A stretch of DNA of 64,000 nucleotides. Origin: Tethya wilhelma. Lineage: Eukaryota > Porifera > Demospongiae > Tethyida > Tethyidae. Below are positions 48,858-61,712 of this stretch, piece by piece. Made by a program: the position numbers and the translations under genes. How positions within the stretch are numbered: position 1 is the stretch's first letter; each line of letters starts with the position of its first letter. The stretch spans positions 326,627 to 390,626 of the forward strand of contig CAXIPT010000009.1 in the NCBI GenBank assembly GCA_964030475.1, read 5' to 3'. Below the pieces are notes generated by a model. It had not been told where the DNA came from, did not search any database, and saw only the letters and a list, made by a program, of their open reading frames with translations.

Positions 48858-51810
48858 ATGACGGCAGCGAGTCTCGACCAGAGAGAGCTGTTCAACGGTG
48901 AGTTAAATAAGTGGCAAATATAACTTAGCAGCTAGACGACAGGTATATAGCACACACCATGTGTGCACAAAAGACAGGTGTTTAGTTTTCAAACGTATGT
49001 GCTAAATAGAAGCATGCACATGGACTAGCTGACACTATTTGCTGCAAGTGCATGGGAAATTGTACATCAATTGCTGTGTTGTACTTCAGTATTCTACTCT
49101 AGAACCTTAGTACTCCTTTTCTTTGCCATTTTGGGGTGGACTGTTAATGATTTCTTTTAGCTGTATGTGTACCAAATATTATACAAACAAGTATAAATTA
49201 TGGGAGGAGAGAGAGTTTGTCTTATCTTTTCAATCTTTTTTGTAATTTGTATGTTTGAAAGGAGATGCTACAACACAATTTAGTCACTTCCATAATTTGT
49301 CTGACTTCAAATCACTAAAAATAGCCTTTCTCCATAAACTTGTCCTCTCATAATAATATTGATACACATACACATACAGCCATCAATCGTGGCCTACCAA
49401 ACATTGCAACGTACGTGCGTACAGTACTAAAACGTGAAAAACTATCGGAAGAGGCAGAAACATGCAGACAACGCTACGAGGTGATCCTCAATTCCCTGGA
49501 ACAGGGTGTTGCTCAACGGCCGATGAGCTTTCTAGGGGATGATGACAGTGGATACTTCTCAGCCAACCGCCAGCGAGGTGAGCCTACGTTTGTGTGTGTG
49601 TGTGTGTGTGCACATGTGTGCATTTTTGTGTACCAGTATGTGTGTTAAGGTTTGCACGAGATATTGAGAGCACTTGCATTTGTGTTTTTATTTGTATGGC
49701 AAAATGTATAGAGTAGTATGGAGAAATAAATGGCCGTTGTCTGCTAGCTGTAACTTCAGTATAGTAAAAATGACAAAACTTTTTAACTCTAGTATATATC
49801 ACATCAAAATGCTTCTAGTTTTCATTACCTCAAGTTATATAGCTACATCATTTGTGTGAAGTTTGTGCAACTGCTGTATTCCAGCAGACTTGTTTGTGCA
49901 CTGACAATGCAAGGTGTGTGTTATTGTCAGTCACCACAATGCATATAAAAAAGGCCAGTGCTAATGTGCTCTCTATAGCGCATGCACCATAATGTGCTTG
50001 CATCTCCATATTAAGTTTTATTTGCCTGCTCTCAAATGCGGGTGCATGCATGCCTGTGTGTGTTGTGTTTCTGGAATGAGAAAGTCTCCAGTAAAATATT
50101 CAACTTCAAACGCTAGCCTGCTTGTGGGCAGATTAGGGCCAACAAATGACCTTCTTGTTCAAGCTGTTGAATTAGCTCCTATTGAATACCTAGAGAATGT
50201 GTACACCATATTGTCCGCATTGTCTTGGTCACAATGACATTATACCAGAGCACCCATTCAGCCAACTCTTGAAGACTTCCCTCTCTGTGCACATAGACCA
50301 GACATACTGTCTAGTCTTTCAGTTTTAAGTCTCACTGTCGACCTTCCTCAGGATAGTGTCACAGTCTCCAATGTCAAGGGACAGCGTAAACAAGTGGGGG
50401 ATTGTTTTGAAGAGGCATTCGATACAATACACTCGCTTATCATGACTTCATGCACGCAGGAAGTTTTTATTGTCGAAAAATTGTTCGTGGGGACAGTTTT
50501 TTTCTCCCCCTGAAAAAGGTGGAGGGGTGTTCAGTTCATTCTAGTATATTGTGAATTGCCTACACAGTATGTGAACTCAATTTCAAGCTTCTTTTGGTAT
50601 TTTTGTTTGTTGTTGTTCAGAGATTTTACCCTCAAACCTTCATCTGCTGAATATTCAATGTTTGCTTATGTTAATATTCATTTCTCACAATCGTTTCTAT
50701 TAATAATCATTACGATTATGTAATTGAATTGGTCCCGGGAGTATATTCACGAGCTGATTTTAACTCAATGCTGATATAGAGTTACACCTTTCACATGAAT
50801 TTTCTCTGGCAGACAGCCTCCACTAGCCACTGTGGGTCCTGGCCTGTAAATATTAAAATCACCATGGTTGCAATGCAGCCAGTTAGAGACAGAGTCAGGA
50901 GTCTTCAGTCAGTTAATTGTTGGTAGTGTGTGTTTGTATGTATGTGTGTGTGTGTGTGTGTCTGTGTGTCTGTCTATTTGTGTGTGTGGGTGGGCTGTAT
51001 TCAGGTCTAGAAGGCTGGGGTGTGGGTTTAATGTGTTGAAGGACACAGTGCAAAATGAGATGGGAAGTATCAAGCTCTGTTAAAGCACATTGGTACATCC
51101 TTTGTCCACTGTTACCTAGCTATACAGTATGCTTATCACCTGCCTCTGAGTGTGTACACAGTCTGTATTTAGTTCCGCCACACACCTGCTGTGCATGTGT
51201 ATGAGTACTCCTAACCATTTCCAAGAAATTTCAGAGTGAATAGATGAGAGAGAGTACTTACCACCGTGATAAAAGCCAACTTAGATGAAGCTGTATACAT
51301 ACAGTAATGATATCACTATTGAAGAACTACACAGGAAGACCATTACTGTGTGTGTGGTAATTATCTGGCCACTCTAGGAGTGAGGTCGAGCATACTTTGA
51401 CAAAACTAGGTAGTACTGAAGTCCTTGGTATGCTGTACTCTGACCATTTAAAGTGTTCCCGATCGATTGGTTTCTTATGCCACATAGTGCTGATGCGTGT
51501 TTGTGTAAGTTTTAATGTGTGTATGTGTTTGCGTGCCCTAATGCAGCTAAGTCAGTAAGTGCTTTCTTTGGTGAAATATGCCATTTATTTTAATGATCGT
51601 CGACCAATGTCGTAGAATTAGTAGCCAGCGTGCCTGCTATTTCATTAAATGTTTGTTTGTGCAACAAATTTGCACGCACGACTTTAAGTTGGGGTGTCTC
51701 ATTTGTAAGTGATTTGTCCACTCCCAACATATTATAGTAGTATGTTGTACAAAATTGTAATAGTATGTTGCTTGCCTAACTAAAATGTTAATGATTTTCA
51801 ACGTGCTCAC

Positions 51811-51870
<60 letters not shown>

Positions 51871-52218
51871 CCATGCATCTTGGAACAACCATATTCAGCC
51901 TCAGTTTGCTTCGCCAGTCTTGTAACCATCCACGGTGCTAGCCAATATTCCTATGTGCTCTGGAATTAGAACAACGTGTCTACCTACATTTGTGCTAGTC
52001 ACTACAAACATGCATTTTAAATGCCGTTTCTCCTCCATGCTGTAGTTGGCTAGGTGACATTCTTTCTTTTGTAATGGACCTTTTGCTCTTAATCAGAGGA
52101 CAGTGTGTTATTGATTGTGGTCAATTAAAAGAGATCTGTCAACAACTGGCAATTACGTTGAAATGCTTTGCTTAATTCTGTTGAAATGCTTTGCTCTGAC
52201 TGGGACGAACAATGCAGC

Positions 52219-52263
<45 letters not shown>

Positions 52264-53159
52264 GCGCGCGCCTAAGGGGGGGATGTTTTTTTTTGTCAGA
52301 AATAGCTCTGATTTTGAGCATTGCCGAGAGCTACAATTATTGCTTTAGTCTTCAGATTCTCTGTGGTCATTATTGCCATGTGTCCCAACATGTTTGCCAC
52401 ACCTTTTCATGGTATGTGACCGAGCGTTGTTATTAGCAATAGAGAAATGTATATCGAGGGAGATGGAATGGTAATGAATGACTCCTCCATCAAGACCAGT
52501 TAGTGCTGAGAACCAACACCAAAGACTGGTGAATGTGTACATATACTGTATTTTTACACACCAAATACTGGTAAATCAGTATGCATATAATGTCCACTAA
52601 CTGTCAATGACTTTAAAAATGATTTTTTGGCCGATGGATTAATTGTTGCCATGCATGTGTGAAGTGAAGGTACATTAAAAAGTTCTCAATATGTCATGTG
52701 CTTTGTTTGATGGTTAAAGCCAAAGGATTTTGCGATCAGATATAAAGAAACTGCCCGTGTTCTCACCATGTATGCTGGTGTGGAAGCTTTCTATATACAG
52801 GTTTTGCAAAGCAAGCTTCTAGACTGATTATTCTTTTCATCTTCAAGTGATGCATACGTTAGCAGTTGTTTTTTAAAATGAGTGTGTGTTTGAGAAAGAA
52901 AAGAGAGAAAGATTGATGTCTGTATTGTATTTGTTTATCGTGCAGTATTTTTTTCCCTCTTTCTTCGTTTTGAGTACATCGCCGTGATCCTTTGTAGTGT
53001 CAACACTACAGAGAGTTTTAGGCAAACACGCTCTTGTTAGATGTGTACCTCTAAGTGTTAATTCTGTTTCCCAATGATGTGAGATAACATGAACTTTGTA
53101 GCTCTCTCACGCACTGGCACACAAAGTCAAAGTACTCCCAAAGTTTATCCACATGGGTG
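48858..53159 (+). CDS. Unrecognised gene, first three exons
   Basis: Exons 48858-48897, 49380-49577 and, less surely, 53102-53159 join in phase. The protein starts MTAASLDQRELFN and continues LPNIATYVRTVLKREKLSEE, an amphipathic helical stretch, then SFLGDDDSGYFSANRQR and a Ser/Thr/Gln-rich piece (LSRTGTQSQSTPKVYPHG). No known domain. Introns of 482 and 3524 bases are long for this region. I found no certain later exon before the assembly join at 54727, so the gene is probably cut there or continues with exons too short to see. The first two exons are well supported by borders; the third by borders and phase only. Confidence 0.5.
49578..53101. other. Long intron or repeat-rich region
   Basis: TG microsatellites near 49590-49612, 50941-50961, 51812-51870 and 52219-52258. 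A stretch at about 50100-50420 has short conserved-looking ORF pieces in several frames and may be a decayed mobile element. No exon could be supported except the one at 53102-53159. Confidence 0.5.
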
Positions 53160-53326
53160 GTAAGTATTGAAAATCAAGTCGCTTTGTACTGTTATCGAGA
53201 GCAAGAAAATCACTCGCACACGTGCCTGCATGAGCATTCACATTTAGACACTGCTTGGTTCAAGTGTGCATGTACTGTAGTTATGGATAAGTAAACGCTA
53301 AGCAAAGCACCCCTTTCTGGATTTCC

Positions 53327-53363
<37 letters not shown>

Positions 53364-53690
53364 GATTTGTGGCCATTGTTTAGTTGCAATGCTTAACCTC
53401 AACTTCCTGCTGTTCTGTTGTACTTGGTTTGATGTGTTACCACATACTTACACACAACAATTATATCATAATCTTCACAATGGCAAAGCTGACTGTTTAG
53501 CAAAAATTCAAGTTCAATTGAGGAAGCAAAGTCATAGTAGCTTCATCCACAGACCTTCCCAGAATGTGGTTGCAAAATTTTGCAAGTTGTTCATCCAAGC
53601 TTCTCACACATTTTCTCTTCACTGTGTTTGTCCGGACTTCAGTGACTCTGTGGTGGTCCCCTGGGAATAGCCAAAGTCCTGTGAGTATGT

Positions 53691-53743
53691 GATAGTGTGA
53701 TGGTGTGATGGTGTGAAGGTGTGAAGGTGTGATGGTGTGAAGG
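53691..53743. repeat. GTGTGATG/GTGTGAAGG minisatellite
   Basis: About six tandem units of 8-9 bases alternating between GTGTGATG and GTGTGAAG. Confidence 0.8.
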
Positions 53744-53939
53744 CTAGGCCTGGGACATGAGTCTGTAATAGTTATACATCCAGACCACATGCAAGTGCCT
53801 GTGTGTTGGGCCACCAGCTGTGCTTGATTTATGTGTCTTGTCCCACAACATGGCCACAGCAATGTAATACTTGTTTATCTTAATTTCGTACAGACCACTT
53901 CCATATTGATTGCAGCTGTTGTCTCACTCACTCACTGCC

Positions 53940-53970
<31 letters not shown>

Positions 53971-54204
53971 GTGTGTGTGTACATGTGTGACTAGGTACTA
54001 GGTACTGCTCTCATTGAGGGTATTTATTGTGCACTTTACAGCACATTTTTGAGGGGCACTATTTACACACACTGTTACTATAAGTGAGTCAGAGAGTACT
54101 ACAGTATCCTCTTCTCCATGTGTGGTGTTAGCCTCACTTGTTTACTCCTAACTATTACGTATCTATGTGTGAATGTACATTGTACACTGTACGTGTGAGT
54201 ATCT

Positions 54205-54282
54205 TCCAGCTCGGTGGCTGAAGAGTATTGAATGGAGCGTGGAATTTTAAGTTTCAAGATGTAGTTTCGAATCTCGAGCAAG
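54205..54282 (+). repeat. tRNA-like relic, possible SINE head
   Basis: AGCTCGGTGGCTGAAG resembles an A-box and AGTTTCGAATCTCGAGC a B-box 50-60 bases later. The cloverleaf is broken, so it is not a working tRNA. Confidence 0.45.
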
Positions 54283-55533
54283 ATATTGATTGAAAGTGTA
54301 AATCCATGGACATGATAAGGCAATGATTTTGACTCTTTTCAAGATTATATCTCATTATTGCTGTGTATATGTACACCATACACCCATGCTTGGAAGAGTG
54401 CTATTTGTATACACACCATATATACCCATGCTTGGAAGAGCGCTATAGGAAGCCAAACTGTGGCGTCAGTGTCTAGACTGTGACTTGATCTTGCAGCTCA
54501 GTAATAATGGAATACTTTTGTGGTCTGTGTGCTACTCTATTGAGGGTTTGTGGCAATGGGAAGGAAAGCACATGCTCACACACAAAAACAACCTCAACTT
54601 TCACCCACAGGCCTGCTGGGCTCATATGAAAACACAAGTCACCAACACCTCCTCATAAAAATTGTACACATGTGAAAATTCAAAACATTTTCAAGCAATC
54701 CCAATCTTAAAGGAACCCTTCCCATGNAAATTTTGGTCCACCCGGACCGAAATTTTTGCCGGACCAAAATTTTCTTGACAGGGCAACTAACTCACTTTGT
54801 AGGTAAATTTAGCACGCAATAATACTCTGTACGCTGTTTTGGCATATGTGAGGCTCCAAGGGAAAACCGGACGTTTGGGAAATTATTGTTTTTAGAGTAA
54901 AATGCGGTTTTAGTTTATTTCGCGTTTTTGCGCGAAATTTTTTTTACTGCACGGGTGCATTGCGCTACATCTCAGCATGCTCCACGCAAAATTTGAGGGG
55001 TGGAGCTGCTTCTGTTGCAGAGATATAGACCGTATTGTTCGCCCTGTTTATTTTTATTTAGTTGCTAACACGGAGAACTGTTGCTATGCTGTGCAACAGA
55101 CCGTAGTGAATATTAATGAGCTAGGCAGCTGCCACAAAAATGAATTGTTTATTCGATGTTCTCAGTGCTCTATAAGCTGACTGATCTCAGAATTTTGCTA
55201 CAGCACATGGGCAGAAAGGTAAGCTAAAACTTTATACGTGCTTGTCTAATCCAAGCGCTTACATACAGTAGCTTTCTACTCGTAAGTATTGCCTCTCCCT
55301 GTACTGCGATCGCGTACAGGTTATTTTGAGGCTTATTTTAGTTCTTGGAACTTACTATACCTAGAATCTATCTCTCTGCTAGCAAGCGCTCACCTCCTTG
55401 AGTCCAGTAGCCGTCTCCTGGGTCTTCTTTCCTAGCTACTCGCTTCTCACTAAATAATTTTAGTCCCCACGTGGCTGGCTGTGGTAATATTCAGCATTTA
55501 TTATATACTTATATAGTTACTATACTAAGTTAA

Positions 55534-55920
55534 AGGTGCTATTGCACGGAAGCGGCAACTTTTTGAAAAAATGGCCCAAAAATCAATACTGAAATTTCAT
55601 TGGTTGAAAATACGTCATTGGAATGCAATTTGCGCTCCTATTTTCGCGTTGACTGCAACGTACGCATAATTTTTCTTTGTGACCACGTGGCAAGTTGCAG
55701 CTATTTGACATACTTATACGCTTAGACTTACACTCATCTAGCTTCTCTCTTCCCCGTTCCTTCTCTTGGTGTGCTTCTACTGCTCATCATGTCTTGTAAG
55801 CGTTCAAATTCAAACTGCACGTGGTCGCACATTTTTATACACGCATATTGTTCTACGCACATTATGGCTTCACTACGCAGTGTAAATTACTACGCGTACA
55901 ACTTCCGTGCAATAGCACCT
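55534..55920. mobile_element. Miniature element with TTAA target duplication (piggyBac-type)
   Basis: A 387-bp element whose 19-base ends AGGTGCTATTGCACGGAAG are perfect inverted repeats. TTAA stands on both sides (55530-55533 and 55921-55924), the target duplication used by piggyBac-class transposons. It has no coding capacity. Confidence 0.8.
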
Positions 55921-56453
55921 TTAAGTACAGAGGTAGCGGGCAATTAGCCTCGTACCAGGCCACACCCTCTTTTAGTGTTACACGCTAAGAATCGGGAGGG
56001 CCTGGTATATAACGGCACGTGAGGTCGAACAGTAATTAGTGAGCGTGGGCAGGGTTACAATTGCATCCTTGACGTGCCCACGCAATCTTACCTACTTTGC
56101 AGCTGCCAAACGCCGGGAACCAACAACTGAAGATATCCAACCATGGGCAAAGACAGAACGGTGATAAAATTTTTGCTAGGTTTAGCATCATAACTAAAGT
56201 CTTATAATTGTTCAGTTTTTTTTTTCTCCTTGTATATTTTCAATGTTGGCTAATAATATCATTGATTGTGATTGTGATACTCAAGTGTGTGAAGTGAAAT
56301 TAACAACAGTAAAATAAAACATCTATCTGACATATTAATTGCATGCAAACTAGTATACACAAAATTATAAAAACTAGTATACACAAACTTATAAAACTTA
56401 ATAATTAATTGAGTGATGTCATCAAAAAATTCAAATAGTGCTGAGTTGGCAAC

Positions 56454-59400
56454 ATGGCTGATCACGCCCGAAACCAGTCGGATGAGAGTATTAATTACTT
56501 GAAAAGGCGATTTGAAGAAGATCCATCTGGAGCAAAGAAAGTGAAATTTTCGGACATTGAGACTGAATTAGCACATCAATTTCCTTCGACTACGTACAAT
56601 GCTCGTAAAGTATCTCAGGCAGTACGTGCAGCTTTCCCAAAGTCTGTCAGCAAAAAGTACGGAAAGATGGGCCACAAATATTTTTTTGGGATAGCCACAC
56701 GTGATACAGTAGACCACACAGCACTCGAAGCTGAGAATAGACAGCTGGCACTGAAAGTACAGCAGTTAGAACAACAAGTGTCAGAGCTTAAGAAAAAACA
56801 GCATTTCATTGCAGAGTTGGACGGTCAAATGCAGATGGTTGCCTGTGCTAGTAATGCTGCCTTCCACGGTCCCAATAGTGTTCCTCACTTTGAGAGCTTT
56901 TCAATTGATTCAATCATCAGAGAATTGCACGAAAATGCTCCAGACCTTGTTGGATTGTTTAGTACCCTTGCAAGGATGGACCGGCATGATGAAGACCAAG
57001 AAGTTCACCAGATTACCCAACTTCGAACTGTAACTTCAGTTTGTACACTGTTGAAGGGTAGGTCTACGAGGGTACTCGGCATTCAACTGCTAATAACATT
57101 CATGCTCCTGGCAAGAGCAACAAGCAGACAAGTAAGCATGTCAATATTAAAAATTATGTCAGTAACACAGAATTAGGTTTGATGATTTCTCTGTCAATCA
57201 ACCTCCAATAAGCTTCTTATAACTAACTATACATAGGCGATAACTGTCCTTAATCATGCTGGGATATGTGTATTGTATTCTGGAGCTTGGAAGTACCTGA
57301 AACAGCTCACGATTGAGTCAAGATACTTAGAAATCATCAGAGAGGGTCATTGGCAATGGGTGTTCGACAATCTCAATATACATCAGCACATTCGCCATGA
57401 AAGGGAAGGTAAGACAAGACATACATGACCTGCAGAGAATCACACAATTATTACCATACAATGGGAAATCTTTTATGGTGCAAATTTTCATATTTTTCAT
57501 AAGCTGCTAACTTGTATATGAAAACGCAAAAATTTTAAACTTCCACATGGTCCTTTATGAGCGCGCACCACGTGTACGAAATTTTACACTATATAACCAT
57601 TTTTAAATGAAATTTGCACTACGAAAATTTCACGCTATAGGGTACTAATAATCATAAACACACCTCTCCAAACTTGTACAACATAGATTGCCATTCTTCA
57701 ATGATGAACGTAACAACACGATTGGCTGTCAGAATTCGCCACCTTCCCGACTTTCCCTTCAGCTGGTCTGACAAGGAACCCCAACGTAAACGTCAGTCAC
57801 TTGTTATTGACGATTTCTTACCTAGTGAGAATGAATTAAGTCAATTACAAGAGAGAGCAACACACTACATCATGGCATTTTTGGTTGAAATGTTTCCAAG
57901 TCTCCAGGACTTAAAACCTTTCGTTCCAGAGCTGCAATCACTGCATCTGACTGAAAAGTCAGAGGTAGTACCTATGAAGCTTTTGTTTAGGGACGAAAAG
58001 TTCAAAAGTGAGACCATCGAGATTTTATGTCAGCTAGCACACGATGCCAATTTATCTGGAACCCCACAGGTACATTAATAACTAGCCCCTTCCATTACTA
58101 AAGCATGCTTGTGTATAGACGTACAAAACATGCATCTACCATACCACAACATATCTCATATATACGTACCCCAGCCAGATACGCAATTAAAATAACCGCG
58201 CCCCCCTGCATGTCTTCCACATTTTAATTGGGACTGTAGGCTGTTCATGGAGACCAGCTGTCATGCAAAAACATCAGAGGATGCAAGCTGTGGAGACAAC
58301 CAGAAGTTGATCCTCTACAAAGATTGGCTTGGGCTAATGCAGTACCAGGTGGGCATCATTAAGAAATTTAAGAGATCCAAACCTGTAAAATTATGTGTGT
58401 GCATAATAAACACACATTTATAGGGGATTTTCACTTCTTATGGGAGTGTCTGCGAGTGCTATTCATGATCTTTTGGGGTAATCCAACACAGCAAGGTTCA
58501 CTATGTAACATGCGTGAACTAATCCATCGAACACAAGTAGACAAGAAAGTGAAAGTGTTCAGTGTTGGTGATGAGTTTTTGTGTCATTCCTTTAAATCTC
58601 ATCTGACAGCACAAATTTGCACTCTTTTCAAGGTGAAGTCACCAACCGAAAACATCACACACACATGTACATCTGAATGGCTGCATGGCACAGCACAGTT
58701 TTTGGTTACCAAAACCCTGAAGCTCTCTGAAACATCTACTGACATGGTCTACAATTTTCACAAATCATTTCTCCACACAGCATTTTTGTACATAGACCTA
58801 CGAAATGCAATCAGGTGGGAGAATGGCCCTGACATTCTTGCCCATTGGAAACTATGGTTGCCAAGATTCATTGCTACTGGTTGTAGGAACTACTCTGTGG
58901 AAACTGTTCATCACATTGCCACACTCTATGCTGACATGCCTAAGCATTTGGCATATATTGCCATTCACAACAGGACAGTGAACACAGAGGGTAAACCAGG
59001 AAGAGGGAAACCCATAGATCAAATGCTGGAGCACTATAATCTGTAAGAAATTAATTAATAATTAATCTATACACATTGTTGAGTGACATAACATTATCAT
59101 TTCTTTTCAGGGTGCTCAAGCAAGCAATGAGGTCAGGAGGTGGAAATCTAACCACAACTCATGGAGGACTTGTCTTTGGCAGCACTATTTTTGATGGAAG
59201 CAGCCAAAAAGACTGACAGAGAATTTAGGGTGCACAATACATCAGCACACACAGCAAGAGATGCTAATGCAGACATTCTTAGAATATGTTCTCACCTGCT
59301 TGAAAACAATGTCTCATCAGAGGTTGTACATCGTACTACTCCAGCATTCTTGGATCCAACAGAGAATGGGTTAGCAAAACTATGCAACACAACTTGGGTC

Positions 59401-59508
59401 CAAGATATACTCTTCAAGGTAGATTCTTGCCATGAAGATGAAGGCCTAAGTGAACAACGAGAAAATATACTAGTTGATTTGGATTATGAAATTTCTGATA
59501 TAGTTTAA
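56454..59508 (+). CDS. DUF6589-like protein, candidate transposase, with one frameshift
   Basis: Exons 56454-57131, 57237-57408, 57687-58069, 58240-58348, 58424-59042 and 59111-59508 join in phase up to 59213. Residues about 10-85 look like a small DNA-binding fold ending GKMGHKYFFGIA; a coiled coil follows (LALKVQQLEQQVSELKKK). The core carries features I associate with DUF6589 proteins: a helical RSTRVLGIQLLITFMLLARA segment, WVFDNLNIHQHIRH, HGDQLSCKNIRG, GDFHFLWECLRVLFMIFWG and WENGPDILAHWKLWLPRF. Aspartates and His in these motifs may be catalytic, but this is not shown. In the last exon an A5 run at 59206-59210 leads to a TGA at 59214, while a long open frame continues in the +1 phase to 59508. 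One base too many in the run would explain it. Position within a transposon argues for a transposase role. Confidence 0.7.
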
Positions 59509-59748
59509 TTTACAGAATAGATAATAGCTACCTTGTTGCCTCCTGCATGTATGCTATATAATCATATGGATTAAAAATGCACTCCACTGATAATTTACTC
59601 ACGTGACAAACTACTATGTTTTTTTTTGTGAGATTGCCACACAAAAGATCTCTCATTGCTGCACTGTTAAGTAAAATATACGATAAATCCACTATATAGT
59701 AACGAAATGTAAATCATAAACACAATATAGCTGCTAAATATATACAAT

Positions 59749-61712
59749 TTATTGTATTCTTGAACGTCTAGTACTTGGCGGTATACATTCACAAACATCT
59801 ACTATTACATCGTAAAATCTCTTCTTAAGTTCAGATCTAATACCAAATAAGTTGATATCATCTATTGTGTTAATGAACTTGGCCTGGGTGCATAATTCAT
59901 CAATAGTAACATCTGGGCATACAAAACTGGCCCCAATAATGCTAAAACTAGGATGATCATCAAAATAGGCGTCCCGTACAGAAGTCAATCTTTGTTTTAA
60001 AAGTTGCTGGATATCATCTGAACTCCTTCGAACAGCTCTTCTGCGTTTACGCTGTACAATACTGATTTCCATCAAATTCAGCGCAACATCTGTTGACAAA
60101 CTTGATGGATGACAAACATCACAGCACAAGTCTTGAGTTCCACTATAGTTTCCACCAATACTCTCTAAAATAATACTTCGTCGACAGGTTTCTTTACTAC
60201 TATAAAATCGTTCAAGATCCTTATCAGGACAATTTTTTTTGCAACTATAAAATAAATGTGCTTGGGCACTTGTTCCATTGCGACCAGCACGACCAAACAA
60301 CTATGGAATGAAACATTAAAGATACATAAATATTTACTAGAAACTTTAAATTGTACTTTTTACCTGATACAGTTGAGTAATTGTATTGGGTGTGCCATAT
60401 ACAATAACCACTTCAACATTGGGTATATCAATACCCTGCAACACATTAATTTTATGCAGTCATAACATTATAAAAACTCAACACAACAATTTCTATTGTC
60501 AATTAGCTTACCATGCCAAAAGCAACAGTAGCCACTAAACATTTGATGGTGCTTTGGCCAAGGCTTGATAAAAAGCTACGATAAATGGACGTTTTTGTCT
60601 CTTGAGTCAAATTGGCATGATACAAACCAACGATTTTCTTGTTAACTACAGACATCTGTAGCAAATGATATATTTTCCATGCTGCATCCTTAGTGTGGGC
60701 ATAAACAATGGTTTTAGCTGGTAATTGTGTTGACAAATTCTTAATTAGATTTCCAAGGTCCTTCTGAAAATAACACACATATTAAGCTTATACCAAGTTA
60801 TAGCAAGCATACCAACTCACATTCATACTCTTAATAGGACTAGCAGACAAGAAAATGTTGGGCCTATTCAAATCACATGACACGACATTTTCAGACATAT
60901 GGAGTGAGGTCATTATTTCTGCTTGCACACTGAGAGGAGCAGAAGCAGTCAAGGCCATAAACGGCACACTAGTCAGGGCTCTCAATGCACCTATCTTTGA
61001 AAATGCTTTTCTGAAGTCATGACCCCTAGAAGCACAATTATTTGTCTCTTCAATACATGCAGGTAATGAAATCCACATTTAACAACTAACCATTCCCATA
61101 TACAGTGTGCTTCATCTACCGCAACCAAAGACAATCGCTCTTTGAATACGGGTTTAGAACAAGTATCTTTCCATTTGGGCAATTGAATGAACTCGGGAGG
61201 CAAAAACACTGTGGCATACATGAACACATACATGCTAACTTTTCTTACAGAAACTATTTACAGTGGCTAACCAAATCGGAATAATCCTTGAGAAACTTCC
61301 CGAAGTTGATCTACACTATGCAACCTTATTGCACTTATTCCTATAGATGAAAGCTGCTGCACCTGGATTACCATTTTCTGATTAGTGACGATAATATAAT
61401 TAACCAGCCTAGTTCACAACAAACCTGTTGGTCCATGAGACCTATCAAAGGGCTTACAACAATAGCAATTGCAGAATTGCTAATTGCTAGTGGCGGCAAA
61501 AACATACAGAGTGATTTTCCCCCTCCAGTCGGTACACGAACAAATGCATCACTACCATGCAACACAGACATCACAGCATCCAGTTGGCCTGGTTTGAAGG
61601 TAGAAAATCCAAAGTACTGTTGCAATGTATCTTGGACTTTGGTGTGGGCTACACAGCTACTACTATCACAGCCACTGCCTATAGTATACTTGTGGTTACA
61701 CAATGGTTTCAT
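59749..61712 (-). CDS. RecQ-type DNA helicase carried by the transposon
   Basis: Seven phase-consistent exons (61425-61712, 61272-61362, 61091-61208, 60821-61025, 60512-60763, 60364-60435, 59749-60300) give about 525 aa with no break. Superfamily 2 motifs appear in order: FKPGQLDAVMSVL (motif 0), VPTGGGKSLC (I), VDEAHCIWEWGHDFR (II plus the RecQ aromatic loop), MALTASA (III), TIVYAHT (IV), VATVAFGMGIDIPNV (V) and FGRAGRNG (VI). The Cys-rich zinc-binding region (CRRS...CCDVC) follows. No HRDC or exonuclease domain. It should unwind DNA 3'-to-5' with ATP. Convergence with the DUF6589-like gene inside the same inverted repeats suggests a role in transposition, perhaps in repairing or copying the element. 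A captured host gene is the alternative. The start is the first ATG of exon 1, just upstream of motif 0. Confidence 0.88.

Larger units (their letters stand above)
53160..55533. other. Repeat-rich region around the assembly join at 54727
   Basis: Contains TG microsatellites (53328-53360, 53940-53980), a GTGTGATG/GTGTGAAGG minisatellite (53691-53743), a tRNA-like relic (54205-54282) and, after the 'n', an inverted AAATTTTGGTCC...GGACCGAAATTT near 54728-54775. An ORF at 53329-53670 partly arises from TG repeats and shows no domain. No gene supported. Confidence 0.5.

Noticed and set aside
53329..53862. ORFs on both strands near 53329-53862
   Set aside because: The plus ORF starts in a TG repeat and the minus one runs through a minisatellite; neither shows domains or splice borders.
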